64,000 nucleotides of DNA from JAHBXL01 sp964409775 (GCA_964409775.1 CAYPEI010000004.1:62001-126000); one strand, 5' to 3'. Positions 32,909 through 41,881 are shown, counted from the stretch's first letter. Program-made: numbers and translations. The notes: generated by a model not told the origin, from the sequence alone.

Positions 32909-35500
32909 ATGACCAGGACTGTGGCGTGCGTGATGTCGTTGGCCCTTGGGTTCCTCGGGCTGCAGGCGCCGGCCTCGGCGCAGCAGGCCGCGGCACGGGG
33001 TGGTGTGGTGATCGCCGCGCCGACCGATCTGGACCGCGCGGTCCTCGACGTCCTGAATGTGACCCGGTACAGCGTGCAGTCGTTCGCCGTTCCCGAAGAG
33101 AACCTCGACCCGTGGTCGGCCCAGGTCATGCTCGACGGCCGGACGTTTGTGCTGGATATCCGGCCCCACTCCGTGCGCTCGGACTATTTCCGCGTGCTGG
33201 TGCAGGGCGAGGATGGGGTGCTCCGCCAGGTCGAAGCGCCGCCGATCCGAACCGTCAAGGGCGAAGTCCGCGGCATCCCGGGTTCGTCGGTCCGCGGCAC
33301 GCTCGTGGATGGGGGCGTCGAGTTGGTCGTCCGGTTCGATGACGGCACCTCGTACGGCATCCAGCCGCAGAGCGAGGTCGACGCCAATGCTCCGCACGGG
33401 GCTCACATCGTGTACAACGGCCTCGATATCCGCGACACCGGCGGCGTCTGCGGCGGCGCAGTCGTCGGGCCCGACCGGGTCGACGACTCGGGGCATGCCC
33501 CGGGCCTGGTTCTCCGCGGCGTCGCGAACAAGGTCTGCGAGATCGCGGTCGACTCGGACTTCGAGTTCTACACCGGACGCGGATCGTCCGTGGTCAACTG
33601 CGTGAACGAGATCGAAGCCACGATGAACGGGGTGGAGTCGATCTACGAGATCAACACGGGTGTGACGTTCGAAGTCACGACCATCGTGGTCCGAACCACG
33701 ACCGACGACCCGTACTCGGGGACCGACTCCAGCGCCCTGCTGAACCAGGTCGGCACCGAGTGGGCGATGAGCCTGTATACCCCGATCCGGAAGGACCTGG
33801 TCCACCTGATGACCGGACGCACGATGGCCAGCGGCGTGCTCGGCATCGCCTGGCTGAGCGTGGTGTGCGGCGGCAGCAGGTACGGCCTGTCCCAGCGCCT
33901 GACCAACGTGCAGCAGCGGTACGCGGTGGTGGCCCACGAGGTCGGCCACAACTTCAGCGCGGACCACTGCAACTCCACGTGCAGCCCGTGCCAGATCATG
34001 TGCGCGGGCCTTGGCGGGTGCAGCGGCGTGCTGACATCGTTCTCCACGTGCGAGGCCACGGGCATCGCCGCCTATGCCGATTCGCGCCCCGTGCCCTCCT
34101 GTCTCACCATCGAGCCCTCTCCCTTCACCCCGCCCTTCTCCGATGCGTTCCCCAGCGCGACGCTGGATGCGACCAAGTGGATCTACAACCGCGGCGCGGC
34201 GATCAGCACTGCCGGCGTCAACGAGCCGAGCGCTCCCAACTCGCTCCAACTCAACTCCGCGGGCACCGGGCTCTACCAGACCGACGAGATCCGCACGCAC
34301 TTCATCCAGATGGCCGGCGTCTCGACGCCGATCCTCCGGTACTCCACGCAGAAGCGCGGCGTGCCGGCGGGCGGCCAACTGATCGTGGAAGTGTGGACGA
34401 GCCAACTCCGCTGGGTTGTCAAGAACACCCTCACCTCCGACGGTACGGACGATGGTTCGTACACCGTCCAGACGCACACGCTCTCGGGCGTCGAACTCCA
34501 CAACGAGTTCCGCGTGCAGTTCCGCGTGGTCGGACTCACCTCCACGAGCCAGAACTGGTACATCGATGATGTTTACGTCGGGACCAACACCGGCGCGCCC
34601 ACGGGCGCCTGCTGCGTCTCGGGCGTCTGCACCGTGACCACCCAGGCCGCCTGCACCGGCACCTGGACCAACGGCGGCGAGTGCACGCCCAATCCCTGTG
34701 CTCAGCCGACCGGCGCGTGCTGCTACCCGACGAACACGGCGTGCTTCGTTCTGCCGCAGGCGCAGTGTGTCGCCGAGGGCGGCACTTTCCAGGGCTTCGG
34801 CTCCACCTGCGCCGTCGTCTCCTGCCCCGGCCCCACGGGCGCGTGCTGCTATCCGGGCACCACGCTGTGCTTCGTGATGTCGCAGGCCCAGTGCAACGCC
34901 GAAAGCGGCGAGTTCCAGGGCATGGCCACGAACTGCTCGCCCAACCTCTGCCCGCCGCCGACCGGTGCATGCTGCTTCTCCAACGGCTCCTGCCAGGTGA
35001 TCTCCGCGGCGGACTGCACGCTGCTCGGCGGCGAGTTCCAGGAAATCGATGCTCCTTGCAACGTCGATACCTGCGCCGTCCAGACCGGCGCGTGCTGCCG
35101 GCCGGCCGGGTGCATCGTGGTCAGCGCCGCCGACTGCGCCTCGCAGAGCGGCACGTTCATCGGTATCGGGACTGTCTGCGGAGTCAACACCTGCGTCCCG
35201 GAGACCGGCGCATGCTGCGTCGGATCCATCTGCGTCGTTGTCACTTCCAGCGCCTGCACCGGGCAGGGCGGCAGTTACCGCGGCGCCAACACCGCGTGCA
35301 ACCAGCCGGGGAACAACACGCAGCCCTGCTGCCGTGCCGACTTTGACCTCAACGGCTTCGTGCAGGTGCCGGACATCTTCGCCTTCCTGAGCGCCTGGTT
35401 CGCTCAGAACGCGTCGGCTGACTTCGACCGCAACGGCACGACCGAGGTCCCGGACATCTTCGCGTTCCTCTCGGCGTGGTTCGCCGGCTGCGGCGGCTGA
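32909..35500 (+). CDS. Secreted reprolysin-like zinc metalloprotease with Cys-rich repeats and GC-type dockerin tag
   Basis: An 863-residue exported protein. A signal peptide (1-24) is followed by a long propeptide-like region and an M12-like catalytic domain with the zinc site HEVGHNFSADH (His343, Glu344, His347, His353). A jelly-roll-like stretch follows (about 415-560), then six Cys-rich TGACC repeats (about 565-808) and two copies of the DxNG...VPDIFAFLSAWFA tag ending in GCGG. The protease probably acts outside the cell or on the surface; substrate unknown. GGAGA precedes the ATG. A strong terminator follows the stop. It lies beside the export locus on the opposite strand to the TolC-like gene. 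Confidence 0.9.
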   Translation: MTRTVACVMSLALGFLGLQAPASAQQAAARGGVVIAAPTDLDRAVLDVLNVTRYSVQSFAVPEENLDPWSAQVMLDGRTFVLDIRPHSVRSDYFRVLVQGEDGVLRQVEAPPIRTVKGEVRGIPGSSVRGTLVDGGVELVVRFDDGTSYGIQPQSEVDANAPHGAHIVYNGLDIRDTGGVCGGAVVGPDRVDDSGHAPGLVLRGVANKVCEIAVDSDFEFYTGRGSSVVNCVNEIEATMNGVESIYEINTGVTFEVTTIVVRTTTDDPYSGTDSSALLNQVGTEWAMSLYTPIRKDLVHLMTGRTMASGVLGIAWLSVVCGGSRYGLSQRLTNVQQRYAVVAHEVGHNFSADHCNSTCSPCQIMCAGLGGCSGVLTSFSTCEATGIAAYADSRPVPSCLTIEPSPFTPPFSDAFPSATLDATKWIYNRGAAISTAGVNEPSAPNSLQLNSAGTGLYQTDEIRTHFIQMAGVSTPILRYSTQKRGVPAGGQLIVEVWTSQLRWVVKNTLTSDGTDDGSYTVQTHTLSGVELHNEFRVQFRVVGLTSTSQNWYIDDVYVGTNTGAPTGACCVSGVCTVTTQAACTGTWTNGGECTPNPCAQPTGACCYPTNTACFVLPQAQCVAEGGTFQGFGSTCAVVSCPGPTGACCYPGTTLCFVMSQAQCNAESGEFQGMATNCSPNLCPPPTGACCFSNGSCQVISAADCTLLGGEFQEIDAPCNVDTCAVQTGACCRPAGCIVVSAADCASQSGTFIGIGTVCGVNTCVPETGACCVGSICVVVTSSACTGQGGSYRGANTACNQPGNNTQPCCRADFDLNGFVQVPDIFAFLSAWFAQNASADFDRNGTTEVPDIFAFLSAWFAGCGG
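34599..35331 (+). repeat. Six tandem Cys-rich TGACC repeats (about 120 bp each)
   Basis: Six copies of about 40 residues each begin with TGACC and share the plan CC-x4-6-C-x7-C-x2-GG-x4-G-x2-C-x4-C. Copies differ at many positions while keeping the cysteines and the GG/SG turn. The same module appears in the multicopper oxidase fusion and in the tagged protein at 61224-63311. Confidence 0.85.
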
Positions 35501-35523
35501 ACCCGTTTTCCAGTTCACGCACA

Positions 35524-35554
35524 AGGCCCCGGGCATCGAGCCCGGGGCCTTTTT
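35524..35554 (+). terminator. Rho-independent terminator
   Basis: AGGCCCCGGGC pairs perfectly with GCCCGGGGCCT over 11 bp across the loop ATCGA, followed by TTTT and further pyrimidines. It lies 24 bp after the metalloprotease stop. Confidence 0.9.
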
Positions 35555-35668
35555 CCTGCGCCGCGCTCCCGACGTACGCGCGCAGCAGGCGGGCGGCGGT
35601 GTCCCCGCCCCTATACTCCGGCCCGATTCGACCGACCGCCCGCCACGCACGAAGAAGCGAGAACATCC

Positions 35669-37261
35669 ATGTCCGGATCAGCCGAGCATCCCGCAGCGAA
35701 CGACCCGCAGGCCGCGAGCGGCAAAAAGTCGATGGACGCGATCATGTCGCTGTGCAAGCGGCGCGGGTTCATCTACCAGGCGAGCGAGATCTACGGCGGG
35801 ATCAACGGCTTCTGGGACTACGGCCCGCTGGGCGCGCTGATGAAGCGGAACCTCCGCGAGGCGTGGTGGCAGGACATGATCATGAACCCGGCATGGGGGC
35901 GCAAGGGCCCGAACGGGGAGCCGGTCCGCTGCGTGCCGGTGGAGACGCGGATCGTGCAGCACCCGAAGGTGTGGGAGGCGAGCGGGCACGTGGGCGGATT
36001 CAATGACCCGATGGTCGATTGCCGCGAAACCAAGAACCGGTACCGATACGACCACGTGAGTGTGTTCGTACCGGCGTCGGGCGATCCGAGCGATAAGCCG
36101 CTCTTCGCGTATATGAGTGATTCGCCCAGCGAGGCCAAGCAACTCAAGAAGGCGGAGAAGGCGTTCGGGCAGGTCAGGAGCGTGATGCTTACGACGATCC
36201 CTCCGGCGCAGTTCGCCAAGGTTCTCGGGCCGGACGCCGAGAAGGTCGGCACGTTAACCGAGCCGAAGCAGTTCAACCTGATGTTCAAGACGTACATCGG
36301 GGCAACTGCGAGCGAGGATGACATCGCATATTTGCGCCCGGAGACGGCACAGGGCATCTTCGTGCAGTTCAAGAACGTCGTGGACACAACGCGCGTGAAG
36401 ATGCCCTTCGGCATTGGCAACACGGGCACCAGTTTCCGCAACGAGGTAACACCGAGGAACTTCACCTTCCGCTCGCGCGAGTTCGAGCAGGCCGAACTCG
36501 AGTTCTTCTGCCACCCGGATGAATCGCACGCGTGGTACCAGTTCTGGCGCGACTTCCGCATGGAGTGGTGGCGGTCGATCGGGCTCTCGAGCGACAACCT
36601 GATCCTGCGCGAGCACGACAAGGACGAGTTGTCGCACTACTCGACGGGCACGTGCGACGTCGAGTACCGCTTCCCGTTCACCGCGCCCGGCTACGGCGAA
36701 CTCGAGGGTGTCGCGCACCGCGGCAACTTCGACCTGACCCAGCACCAGAAACACTCGGGCGTCAAACTCGAGTACTTCGACCAGGAACGCGGCGAACTGC
36801 TGCCCAACGGTTCGAGGAAGGGCGAGCGGTATCTGCCGCACTGCATCGAGCCCGCGGCGGGCCTCGACCGCGGCGTCCTCGCCCTCATCTGCGAGGCCTA
36901 CACCGTTGACCCCGCGCGCCCCAGCCCCGAGTTCATGAAGTTCCACCCGCGAATCGCGCCGATCAAGGCGGCCGTGTTCCCGCTCGTCAACAAGGACGGC
37001 ATGCCGGAGAAGGCCGAGGCGCTGCACGCCGATCTCACCAAGCGGTTCGGCCGTCAGGGGCTGATCGAGACCGACCCGAAGCAGACCATCGGCAAGCGCT
37101 ACGCCCGCATGGATGAGGCCGGCTGCCCGTACTGCTTCACCATCGACGGGCAGTCGCTCACCGACCAGACCGTCACCGTCCGGAACCGTGATACCGGCAC
37201 GCAAGACCGGATCGCGATTGACAGGGTTGTGCAGTTCGTCGGTGACAAACTGGGAGAGTGA
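35669..37261 (+). CDS. glyS: Glycine--tRNA ligase, single-chain dimeric type
   Basis: A 530-residue class II aminoacyl-tRNA synthetase of the eukaryote/Gram-positive-like alpha2 type, not the alpha2-beta2 type. Motif 1 is near INGFWDYGPLGALMKRNL, motif 2 is FRNEVTPRNFTFRSREFEQ around residues 255-275, RPETAQGIFVQFKN marks the glycine-specific loop, and motif 3 is the GLDRGVLALICEAY region with its Arg. The anticodon-binding domain (RIAPIKAAVFPLVNKDG) ends the protein. It charges tRNA-Gly. The ATG at 35669 follows a weak purine stretch (GAAGAAGCGAGAA). It overlaps neither neighbour; the hydrolase starts 2 bp after its stop. Confidence 0.95.
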   Translation: MSGSAEHPAANDPQAASGKKSMDAIMSLCKRRGFIYQASEIYGGINGFWDYGPLGALMKRNLREAWWQDMIMNPAWGRKGPNGEPVRCVPVETRIVQHPKVWEASGHVGGFNDPMVDCRETKNRYRYDHVSVFVPASGDPSDKPLFAYMSDSPSEAKQLKKAEKAFGQVRSVMLTTIPPAQFAKVLGPDAEKVGTLTEPKQFNLMFKTYIGATASEDDIAYLRPETAQGIFVQFKNVVDTTRVKMPFGIGNTGTSFRNEVTPRNFTFRSREFEQAELEFFCHPDESHAWYQFWRDFRMEWWRSIGLSSDNLILREHDKDELSHYSTGTCDVEYRFPFTAPGYGELEGVAHRGNFDLTQHQKHSGVKLEYFDQERGELLPNGSRKGERYLPHCIEPAAGLDRGVLALICEAYTVDPARPSPEFMKFHPRIAPIKAAVFPLVNKDGMPEKAEALHADLTKRFGRQGLIETDPKQTIGKRYARMDEAGCPYCFTIDGQSLTDQTVTVRNRDTGTQDRIAIDRVVQFVGDKLGE

Positions 37262-37263
37262 AC

Positions 37264-37935
37264 ATGGCCGCTACGCCGCGGCTGGTGCTCATCCCCGGCC
37301 TCGGCGTCGATGGCCGCCTGTTTGCGCAGCAGCGAAAAGCCGTCCCGGACCTGCTCGTGCCCGAGTGGCATCCGCCCGAACGCCGCGAAACGCTCGCGCA
37401 CTACGCCGAGCGCCTCGCCGCGAGCGTCCGCGGGGTTGAGCGCGGACCCGTGGTGGTGGGCGGCCTCTCGCTCGGCGGGATGCTGGCGCTCGAGATGTCG
37501 CGGCATCTTGCCGCCCGCGCGGTCGTGCTCATCGCCAGTTGCCGCAACGCCTCGGCCGTCTGCACGCCACTCCATTGGGCCGAACGGTTGGGGCGGGCGG
37601 CGCCTTCGATCATGGTTTCGTGGGCGCTTGGCCTGGGACCGCTGGTTGTCGGCCGCGGCGGCGGGATCTCGCGGGAGGATCGACGTCTGCTCGGCGAGAT
37701 GGTCAGGCAGGTCCCGGTGCCGTTCCTGCGGTGGGGGGCTCGCGCGATCATGGAGTGGCCGGGCGCAGAAGCGCTTCCCATGCCCGTACACCACATCCAC
37801 GGCGATCGCGACTGGGTTATCCCGCTGGAGAATGTCAACCCGACGCGTGTCGTGCGCGGCGGCGCGCACGTGCTGAACCTCTCGCACGCGCGGGAGGTCA
37901 ACCAGTTTCTGCTGGCAGCGGCAGGCGGGCAATGA
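37264..37935 (+). CDS. Alpha/beta-hydrolase fold protein
   Basis: A 223-residue cytosolic alpha/beta hydrolase. The oxyanion-hole side is LVLIPGLGVDGRLF and the nucleophile elbow is GGLSLGGMLALEM (Ser about residue 69). The acid and base are likely Asp in HIHGDRDWVIPL and His in GGAHVLNLSHA. The substrate cannot be read from sequence; small esters are typical. GGGAG lies 9 bases before the ATG at 37264 and inside the end of glyS, so it is cotranslated with it. Confidence 0.85.
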   Translation: MAATPRLVLIPGLGVDGRLFAQQRKAVPDLLVPEWHPPERRETLAHYAERLAASVRGVERGPVVVGGLSLGGMLALEMSRHLAARAVVLIASCRNASAVCTPLHWAERLGRAAPSIMVSWALGLGPLVVGRGGGISREDRRLLGEMVRQVPVPFLRWGARAIMEWPGAEALPMPVHHIHGDRDWVIPLENVNPTRVVRGGAHVLNLSHAREVNQFLLAAAGGQ

Positions 37936-37968
37936 TCGGTGTGCGGGACGCAAGAAGGAGCGGAATCA

Positions 37969-38514
37969 ATGAGCAGCAGCGCGGTCTTCAACCTCAAGGA
38001 CGCGATCACGACGCTCGACCGCACGCCCCGGGTGCTGCGGGTGTTGATGACCCGCGCGCCCAGCCAATTGGTGGATCGAAACTACGGGCGGGACACATGG
38101 ACCGCCCGCGAAGTAGTCGCCCACCTGATCTTCGGTGAACAAACGGACTGGATGCCGCGGCTGGAGATCATGCTCGAGCATGGCGAGTCGCGCCCGCTGG
38201 ATGCATTCGACCGCGCCGGGCACAAGCCACTGCTCAAGCACTCGCTGGAAGACCTGCTGGACCTCTTCGAGGTGATGCGGCGCGACAGCCTCACGGACCT
38301 GAAGTCCAAGGGGCTGTGCGCGTCGGACCTTGCCAGGACTGGTCGCCACCCCGCCCTGGGCGTGGTCACTGTCGGTCAGTTGCTCGCAACTTGGGTTGTG
38401 CACGATCTGAATCACATCGCGCAGGTGTGCAAGGCGATCGCGCACCAGCACCGCTCCGACGTCGGACCGTGGGAGCAATACCTCTCGATTCTCGCGCCGC
38501 CGGCCCCGAGGTAA
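37969..38514 (+). CDS. DinB-like protein (YfiT/MSMT fold)
   Basis: A 181-residue four-helix-bundle protein. The metal-binding His triad of the DinB family is visible: His in TAREVVAHLIFGE, a second in HALxx-like LKHSL, and the pair in VVHDLNHIAQVCKAI at about residue 145. Many homologs are mycothiol- or bacillithiol-dependent transferases, others unknown. AAGGAG sits 8 bases before ATG 37969. Third gene of the glyS-hydrolase-dinB group; a GC-rich hairpin follows. Confidence 0.85.
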   Translation: MSSSAVFNLKDAITTLDRTPRVLRVLMTRAPSQLVDRNYGRDTWTAREVVAHLIFGEQTDWMPRLEIMLEHGESRPLDAFDRAGHKPLLKHSLEDLLDLFEVMRRDSLTDLKSKGLCASDLARTGRHPALGVVTVGQLLATWVVHDLNHIAQVCKAIAHQHRSDVGPWEQYLSILAPPAPR

Positions 38515-38530
38515 TCGCGACTGCAATGCA

Positions 38531-38558
38531 AGGCCGCGCGTCGGTCCTCGCGCGGCCT
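38531..38558 (+). terminator. GC-rich hairpin after the DinB gene
   Basis: AGGCCGCGCG pairs perfectly with CGCGCGGCCT over 10 bp. It is followed by CGCTCAATG rather than T, so it may attenuate or stabilise the 3' end rather than be a canonical terminator. Confidence 0.45.
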
Positions 38559-38692
38559 CGCTCAATGTGGAGATTCCCGCGTGGGAAACGGGAAGGGCCG
38601 CAGCGCGGTGACACCGCGGTCCTACCGAGGATGTCGCGAGCGGCCGGGAGATTTGCAGTCCGCCTCCTGGTCGTCGGCTTTGCCAAGAAAAA

Positions 38693-38720
38693 CGACCCCG
38701 GGGCCGAAGCACCGGGGTCG
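38693..38720 (-). terminator. Rho-independent terminator of the TlpA-like gene
   Basis: On the minus strand CGACCCCGG pairs with CCGGGGTCG around a 10-base loop and is followed by TTTTTCTT. It lies 49 bp after the stop of the thioredoxin-like gene. The rest of the 38515-38768 spacer shows no coding sequence. Confidence 0.85.
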
Positions 38721-38768
38721 CATGGGGTTATCAACAGGTTCGGCCGCCCGAACGGGGCGGAACCGGGC

Positions 38769-39875
38769 TCAGCGGCCCTTCTTCGCGGCCTTGTACTCAT
38801 CCAGCGCGGGCTGGAGTTGCTCCTTCTGATCGGCCGGGGACATCTCGATCGCCTTGGTCTGCAGTTCGATCGCCTTGTCCACATCGCCCTTCAGGAAGTG
38901 GCAGCGGGCCAGCGTGTCGATGATCTGGCCGTCCTTCTGCTCCGTGAGTTCGACGGCCTTGGCAGCGGCCTTCATCGCCAGGTCCAGGTCGCGGGTCTCC
39001 TTCGTGAAGGGACCGTCGGGATCGACCATGATCCAGGCGAACTGGTTGAGCGCCTGGGGGTCCTTCTTGGTCATCGCGGTCTCGATCTGCGTGCGGATGA
39101 TCGGCAGGGCCTTCTCGGTCTTGCCGGTCATCAGGTACACCTGCCAGCGGTACTCGTCGATCTTCGACTTCGTGGCCGGCATGTCCTTCTCGAGTTTGTC
39201 GAATGCGGTGAGCATCTGCTCCGGATCGGAGCGGTTCTCGGTGACGACCTTCTGAACCGCGGCCTCCGCCTCCGCCTCGGACTTCGCCTTGTTCACGTCC
39301 CACGTGCCGGCGACGATGCCTTCCAGTGCCGCGTCCATCGAGCCGGGGTGGCCGATCCACGCGATCTTGCCCTGCTTGTCGACGATGAACGCCGACGGGA
39401 TGCCGCCGCGACCCGCGGCTTCCATGTACGACGTGGTCATCGCCTTGGCCGCGCCGTCAAACGCGACGCCGTACGCCATCTTGTCGCCCTGGTTGGCGAC
39501 GAAGTCCTTGATCTTGTTGAAGGTCTCGTCGTCGTACTTCCGCTCCCAGATGTTGACGCCGACGACGCTGACGCCCTTGTCCTTGTACTTGGCCTGCAGT
39601 TCGGACAGGTGCGGGAAGGCCTTGACGCACGGGCCGCACCAGGTCGCCCAGAACTCCACGACGTACACGCGGCCCTTCTCGAACCCGGTGATGGGATCGC
39701 CCTTGACCCACTTCTCAACCTGAATGGCCGGCGCCATGTCGCCGACGGCCAGTTTCTTGGGGGCCGCCTGCTTCTCGGTCTGTTTGGTCTTCTCGGCCTG
39801 GGGGGTGTTCTGGGCCACGGCACCGCATGCTGAAATCAGAAGTGCGGCGGCCGCGATGGTCAGGTGCCTCGACAT
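38769..39875 (-). CDS. TlpA-like thioredoxin with C-terminal helical repeats
   Basis: A 368-residue exported protein, lipobox-like LLISACG at residues 12-18. The thioredoxin domain (about 40-185) has VEFWATWCGPCVKAFPHL and the cis-Pro motif GIPSAFIVDKQG. Residues 190-368 are helical with a TPR-like segment (LARCHFLKGDVDKAIELQTKAIEM). Redox-active TlpA relatives reduce disulfides outside the cytoplasm. GGAGAAAGAG precedes ATG 39875. A clear terminator follows. The Lys-rich start (EKTKQTEKQAAPKK) after the signal looks like a linker. Confidence 0.9.
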   Translation of the reverse strand: MSRHLTIAAAALLISACGAVAQNTPQAEKTKQTEKQAAPKKLAVGDMAPAIQVEKWVKGDPITGFEKGRVYVVEFWATWCGPCVKAFPHLSELQAKYKDKGVSVVGVNIWERKYDDETFNKIKDFVANQGDKMAYGVAFDGAAKAMTTSYMEAAGRGGIPSAFIVDKQGKIAWIGHPGSMDAALEGIVAGTWDVNKAKSEAEAEAAVQKVVTENRSDPEQMLTAFDKLEKDMPATKSKIDEYRWQVYLMTGKTEKALPIIRTQIETAMTKKDPQALNQFAWIMVDPDGPFTKETRDLDLAMKAAAKAVELTEQKDGQIIDTLARCHFLKGDVDKAIELQTKAIEMSPADQKEQLQPALDEYKAAKKGR

Positions 39876-40047
39876 GCTCTTTCTCCGACAGGAGTTGTTC
39901 GCGGGCCGTTGTGCGGGCAGGTAACTGGTCCTGCGCGGCGGCCCGCATGGGTTGGTCTGGGAACACATGGTACAGCCGCGGGCTCGCCCCGGTGCCGAAT
40001 CGTCGACAATCACCGCTTCGTGCCGTTCGGCTGCCGAACGGGTTCCG

Positions 40048-41151
40048 TTACCTCGACTGGGTCGGGCGGTCGAGGGCCGCCGTCCTCCGCATCGCCTCCA
40101 GCACCCGCGGCCACGCCTCGGCGAAGTGCTCCCGCACCTCTTTCCATTCCTCCGCGTGTTCCGGCGCGGCACCGGCATGCTGGGCGAATCCCAGGTGGTT
40201 GATGCGGACCGTGGTGTTGGAAGGGCCCGCATCGTCCAGCCGGATGACGACCCACGTGTGCCGAGCGCGTGCGTTTGGGTGATCCGGCGGGGCGTTCCAC
40301 GTGAACGAGAGCATCTCCTCGGGCACGTAACTCAGCACCGTGCACCCCTCGGAGCCGCGCTCGCCCTCCGGCGCGTCCGAACGGAAGTACAACTCGAACG
40401 GTCCTCCCGGCCGGAGTTCGATCCGGTTCTTCACACCAAGCGCCCGCTTCCAGCCCTCCCCGGTGCTGAAGAGGTGCCACACCTCGCTGCGCGGCCCCGG
40501 GACGACCGTCTGCACGCTAATGTCGCCCAGCGGATCCTGCGCGTGCGCCGGAAGGGTCGGCGATGGGGACGCCGAATCGAAAAACGACTGGGCCTTCTTC
40601 AGGCTGTAGTCATTGCCCGCGAGGAAGAACTTCCGCATAGCCTGGGACTCGGCGTCCGCGGTGTACCCCATGCCCGCGAGGCGCATGTGCGTGCGTTGCT
40701 CGCCGATGTCGGTCAGCGTGATCACCGACCAGGTTCCCTTCCATGATTCCTTGAACGGAAAGCCGGCAGGCGGCTTGGAGATGCGGAACGCGAGCATGCG
40801 GCCGGGCTCGAACGCGAGGACCTCCTGCTCGATCGTTCCCTCATCGCCGATGACCCCGTCGGGTCGGTAGTGCGTGCGGATCTTGCCGCCGATCCGCAGA
40901 TCGAACTCGCACTTGGCGACGCCCCACATCCTGTACCCCTCGGCGGTCGAGATGCCCTTCCACACCTCCGAGATCGGCGCGTTGATGACGCCTTCGTGGA
41001 CCAGCGGTGATGTGTCGGGCGCACTGAACGCCGCGGGGTCCGGCGCGGGCGGAGTCGGCTGAGCCGCGACTCCCGAAACGCACAGTCCCACGCATGCGAG
41101 CACGCCGACGATGATCGCCGGGAGGAAGTTGTTGACGATGGTGCGGTTCAT
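40048..41151 (-). CDS. Double SRPBCC/AHSA1-domain exported protein
   Basis: A 367-residue protein with a signal peptide or anchor (residues 9-30) and two tandem AHSA1-type domains: TSPLVHEGVINAPISEVW at about 48-65 and VQTVVPGPRSEVWHLFSTGE near 190. Each has the domain-typical FDLRIGGKIRTHY or IELRPGGPFELYF stretch and a terminal ending-helix segment. These folds bind hydrophobic ligands; an exported double copy has no known role. The start at 41151 is chosen because GGGAGC lies 6 bases upstream and gives a better signal peptide than the longer form. Its stop lies about 170 bp beyond the thioredoxin gene start on the same strand. Confidence 0.85.
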   Translation of the reverse strand: MNRTIVNNFLPAIIVGVLACVGLCVSGVAAQPTPPAPDPAAFSAPDTSPLVHEGVINAPISEVWKGISTAEGYRMWGVAKCEFDLRIGGKIRTHYRPDGVIGDEGTIEQEVLAFEPGRMLAFRISKPPAGFPFKESWKGTWSVITLTDIGEQRTHMRLAGMGYTADAESQAMRKFFLAGNDYSLKKAQSFFDSASPSPTLPAHAQDPLGDISVQTVVPGPRSEVWHLFSTGEGWKRALGVKNRIELRPGGPFELYFRSDAPEGERGSEGCTVLSYVPEEMLSFTWNAPPDHPNARARHTWVVIRLDDAGPSNTTVRINHLGFAQHAGAAPEHAEEWKEVREHFAEAWPRVLEAMRRTAALDRPTQSR

Positions 41152-41213
41152 GAACGTGCTCCCGGAAGTCATGTGCCTCGGCCATGTGTGCTCGGACATC
41201 TGGCAACATTCGT

Positions 41214-41558
41214 TCAGTCCACGACCGCGTCTGACGCGTCAGGGGGTCGCGCTCCCAGGAGGGCGATCCGAAACGGGAGCACTGTCCCAGTCATGACGTG
41301 CTCCGCGATCGCCGGATCGGCCTGCGCCATCGCCTCCGCCGCATCGCGAGAAGCCGCACGGAACACGCAGATCCCGAATGCCTGTTCATCATCGGTGAGC
41401 GTTCGGCCTGCCAGCACCACCACGCCGCGGCGGCACAGGTCGCTCAAGTACTCAAAGTGCCGACCGATGACCTCCGCTTCGCGTTCCGTTCGCCCGGTGC
41501 GCAGCATGTCCTTCCGGCTCGGACGAAGCACGCAGATGTATTCTGACGGCTGGCTCAC
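41214..41558 (-). CDS. YciI family protein
   Basis: A 114-residue protein of the YciI (dimeric alpha+beta barrel) family. Typical landmarks are YICVLRPSRKD, the His in VIGRHFEYLSDL near residue 34, a GRTLTDDEQAFGICVF strand, and AAEAMAQADPAIAEHVMTG. His/Asp dyads in this fold can catalyse dechlorination or act as a small-molecule binder; function here is unknown. It precedes the SRPBCC gene on the same strand with about 60 bp between. Confidence 0.85.
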   Translation of the reverse strand: MSQPSEYICVLRPSRKDMLRTGRTEREAEVIGRHFEYLSDLCRRGVVVLAGRTLTDDEQAFGICVFRAASRDAAEAMAQADPAIAEHVMTGTVLPFRIALLGARPPDASDAVVD

Positions 41559-41881
41559 AAGCGCGGTCCCGACCGTGCCACTCGGCTTGTTCTACTCGTT
41601 CGATCCGTGGCCGGCACGGCACGAGCCTACCCGTCCGCCCCCCGCCCCGCAACATCGCCGCGGCATCGGGTTCCCGACTCCTGCCTGCAGCGCGGCGAAA
41701 CTCCTTTGGGAGTGTGGCAAGGTGTCTGCCGCGGCCAACCGGCGGCCCGTACGGTTCAACTGAAACCGCCCGGCCCGTATTCCCTATGATCAGCGGCGAA
41801 CGCGGGTTGCGCGGGACTCGGGCGACATCGGTTTTCCGATGCCGCGGCGTGCCTGCGGACCAAGGACTGGAGATCCGAACC
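41559..41881. other. 323-bp spacer without a recognised gene
   Basis: The spacer lies between the YciI gene and the divergent adaptor gene. The only longer plus-strand frame enters the adaptor gene from 41714 and is not supported by a Shine-Dalgarno or codon use. A TTCAAC / TATTCC pair at about 41756-41785 could be part of a promoter but is too weak to call. Confidence 0.4.

Noticed and set aside
32558..35650. A 1030-residue minus-strand frame opposite the metalloprotease
   Set aside because: The protein is Arg/Ala/Gly-rich without folds and mirrors a gene with clear zinc site, repeats and tag; a shadow of GC-rich codon use.
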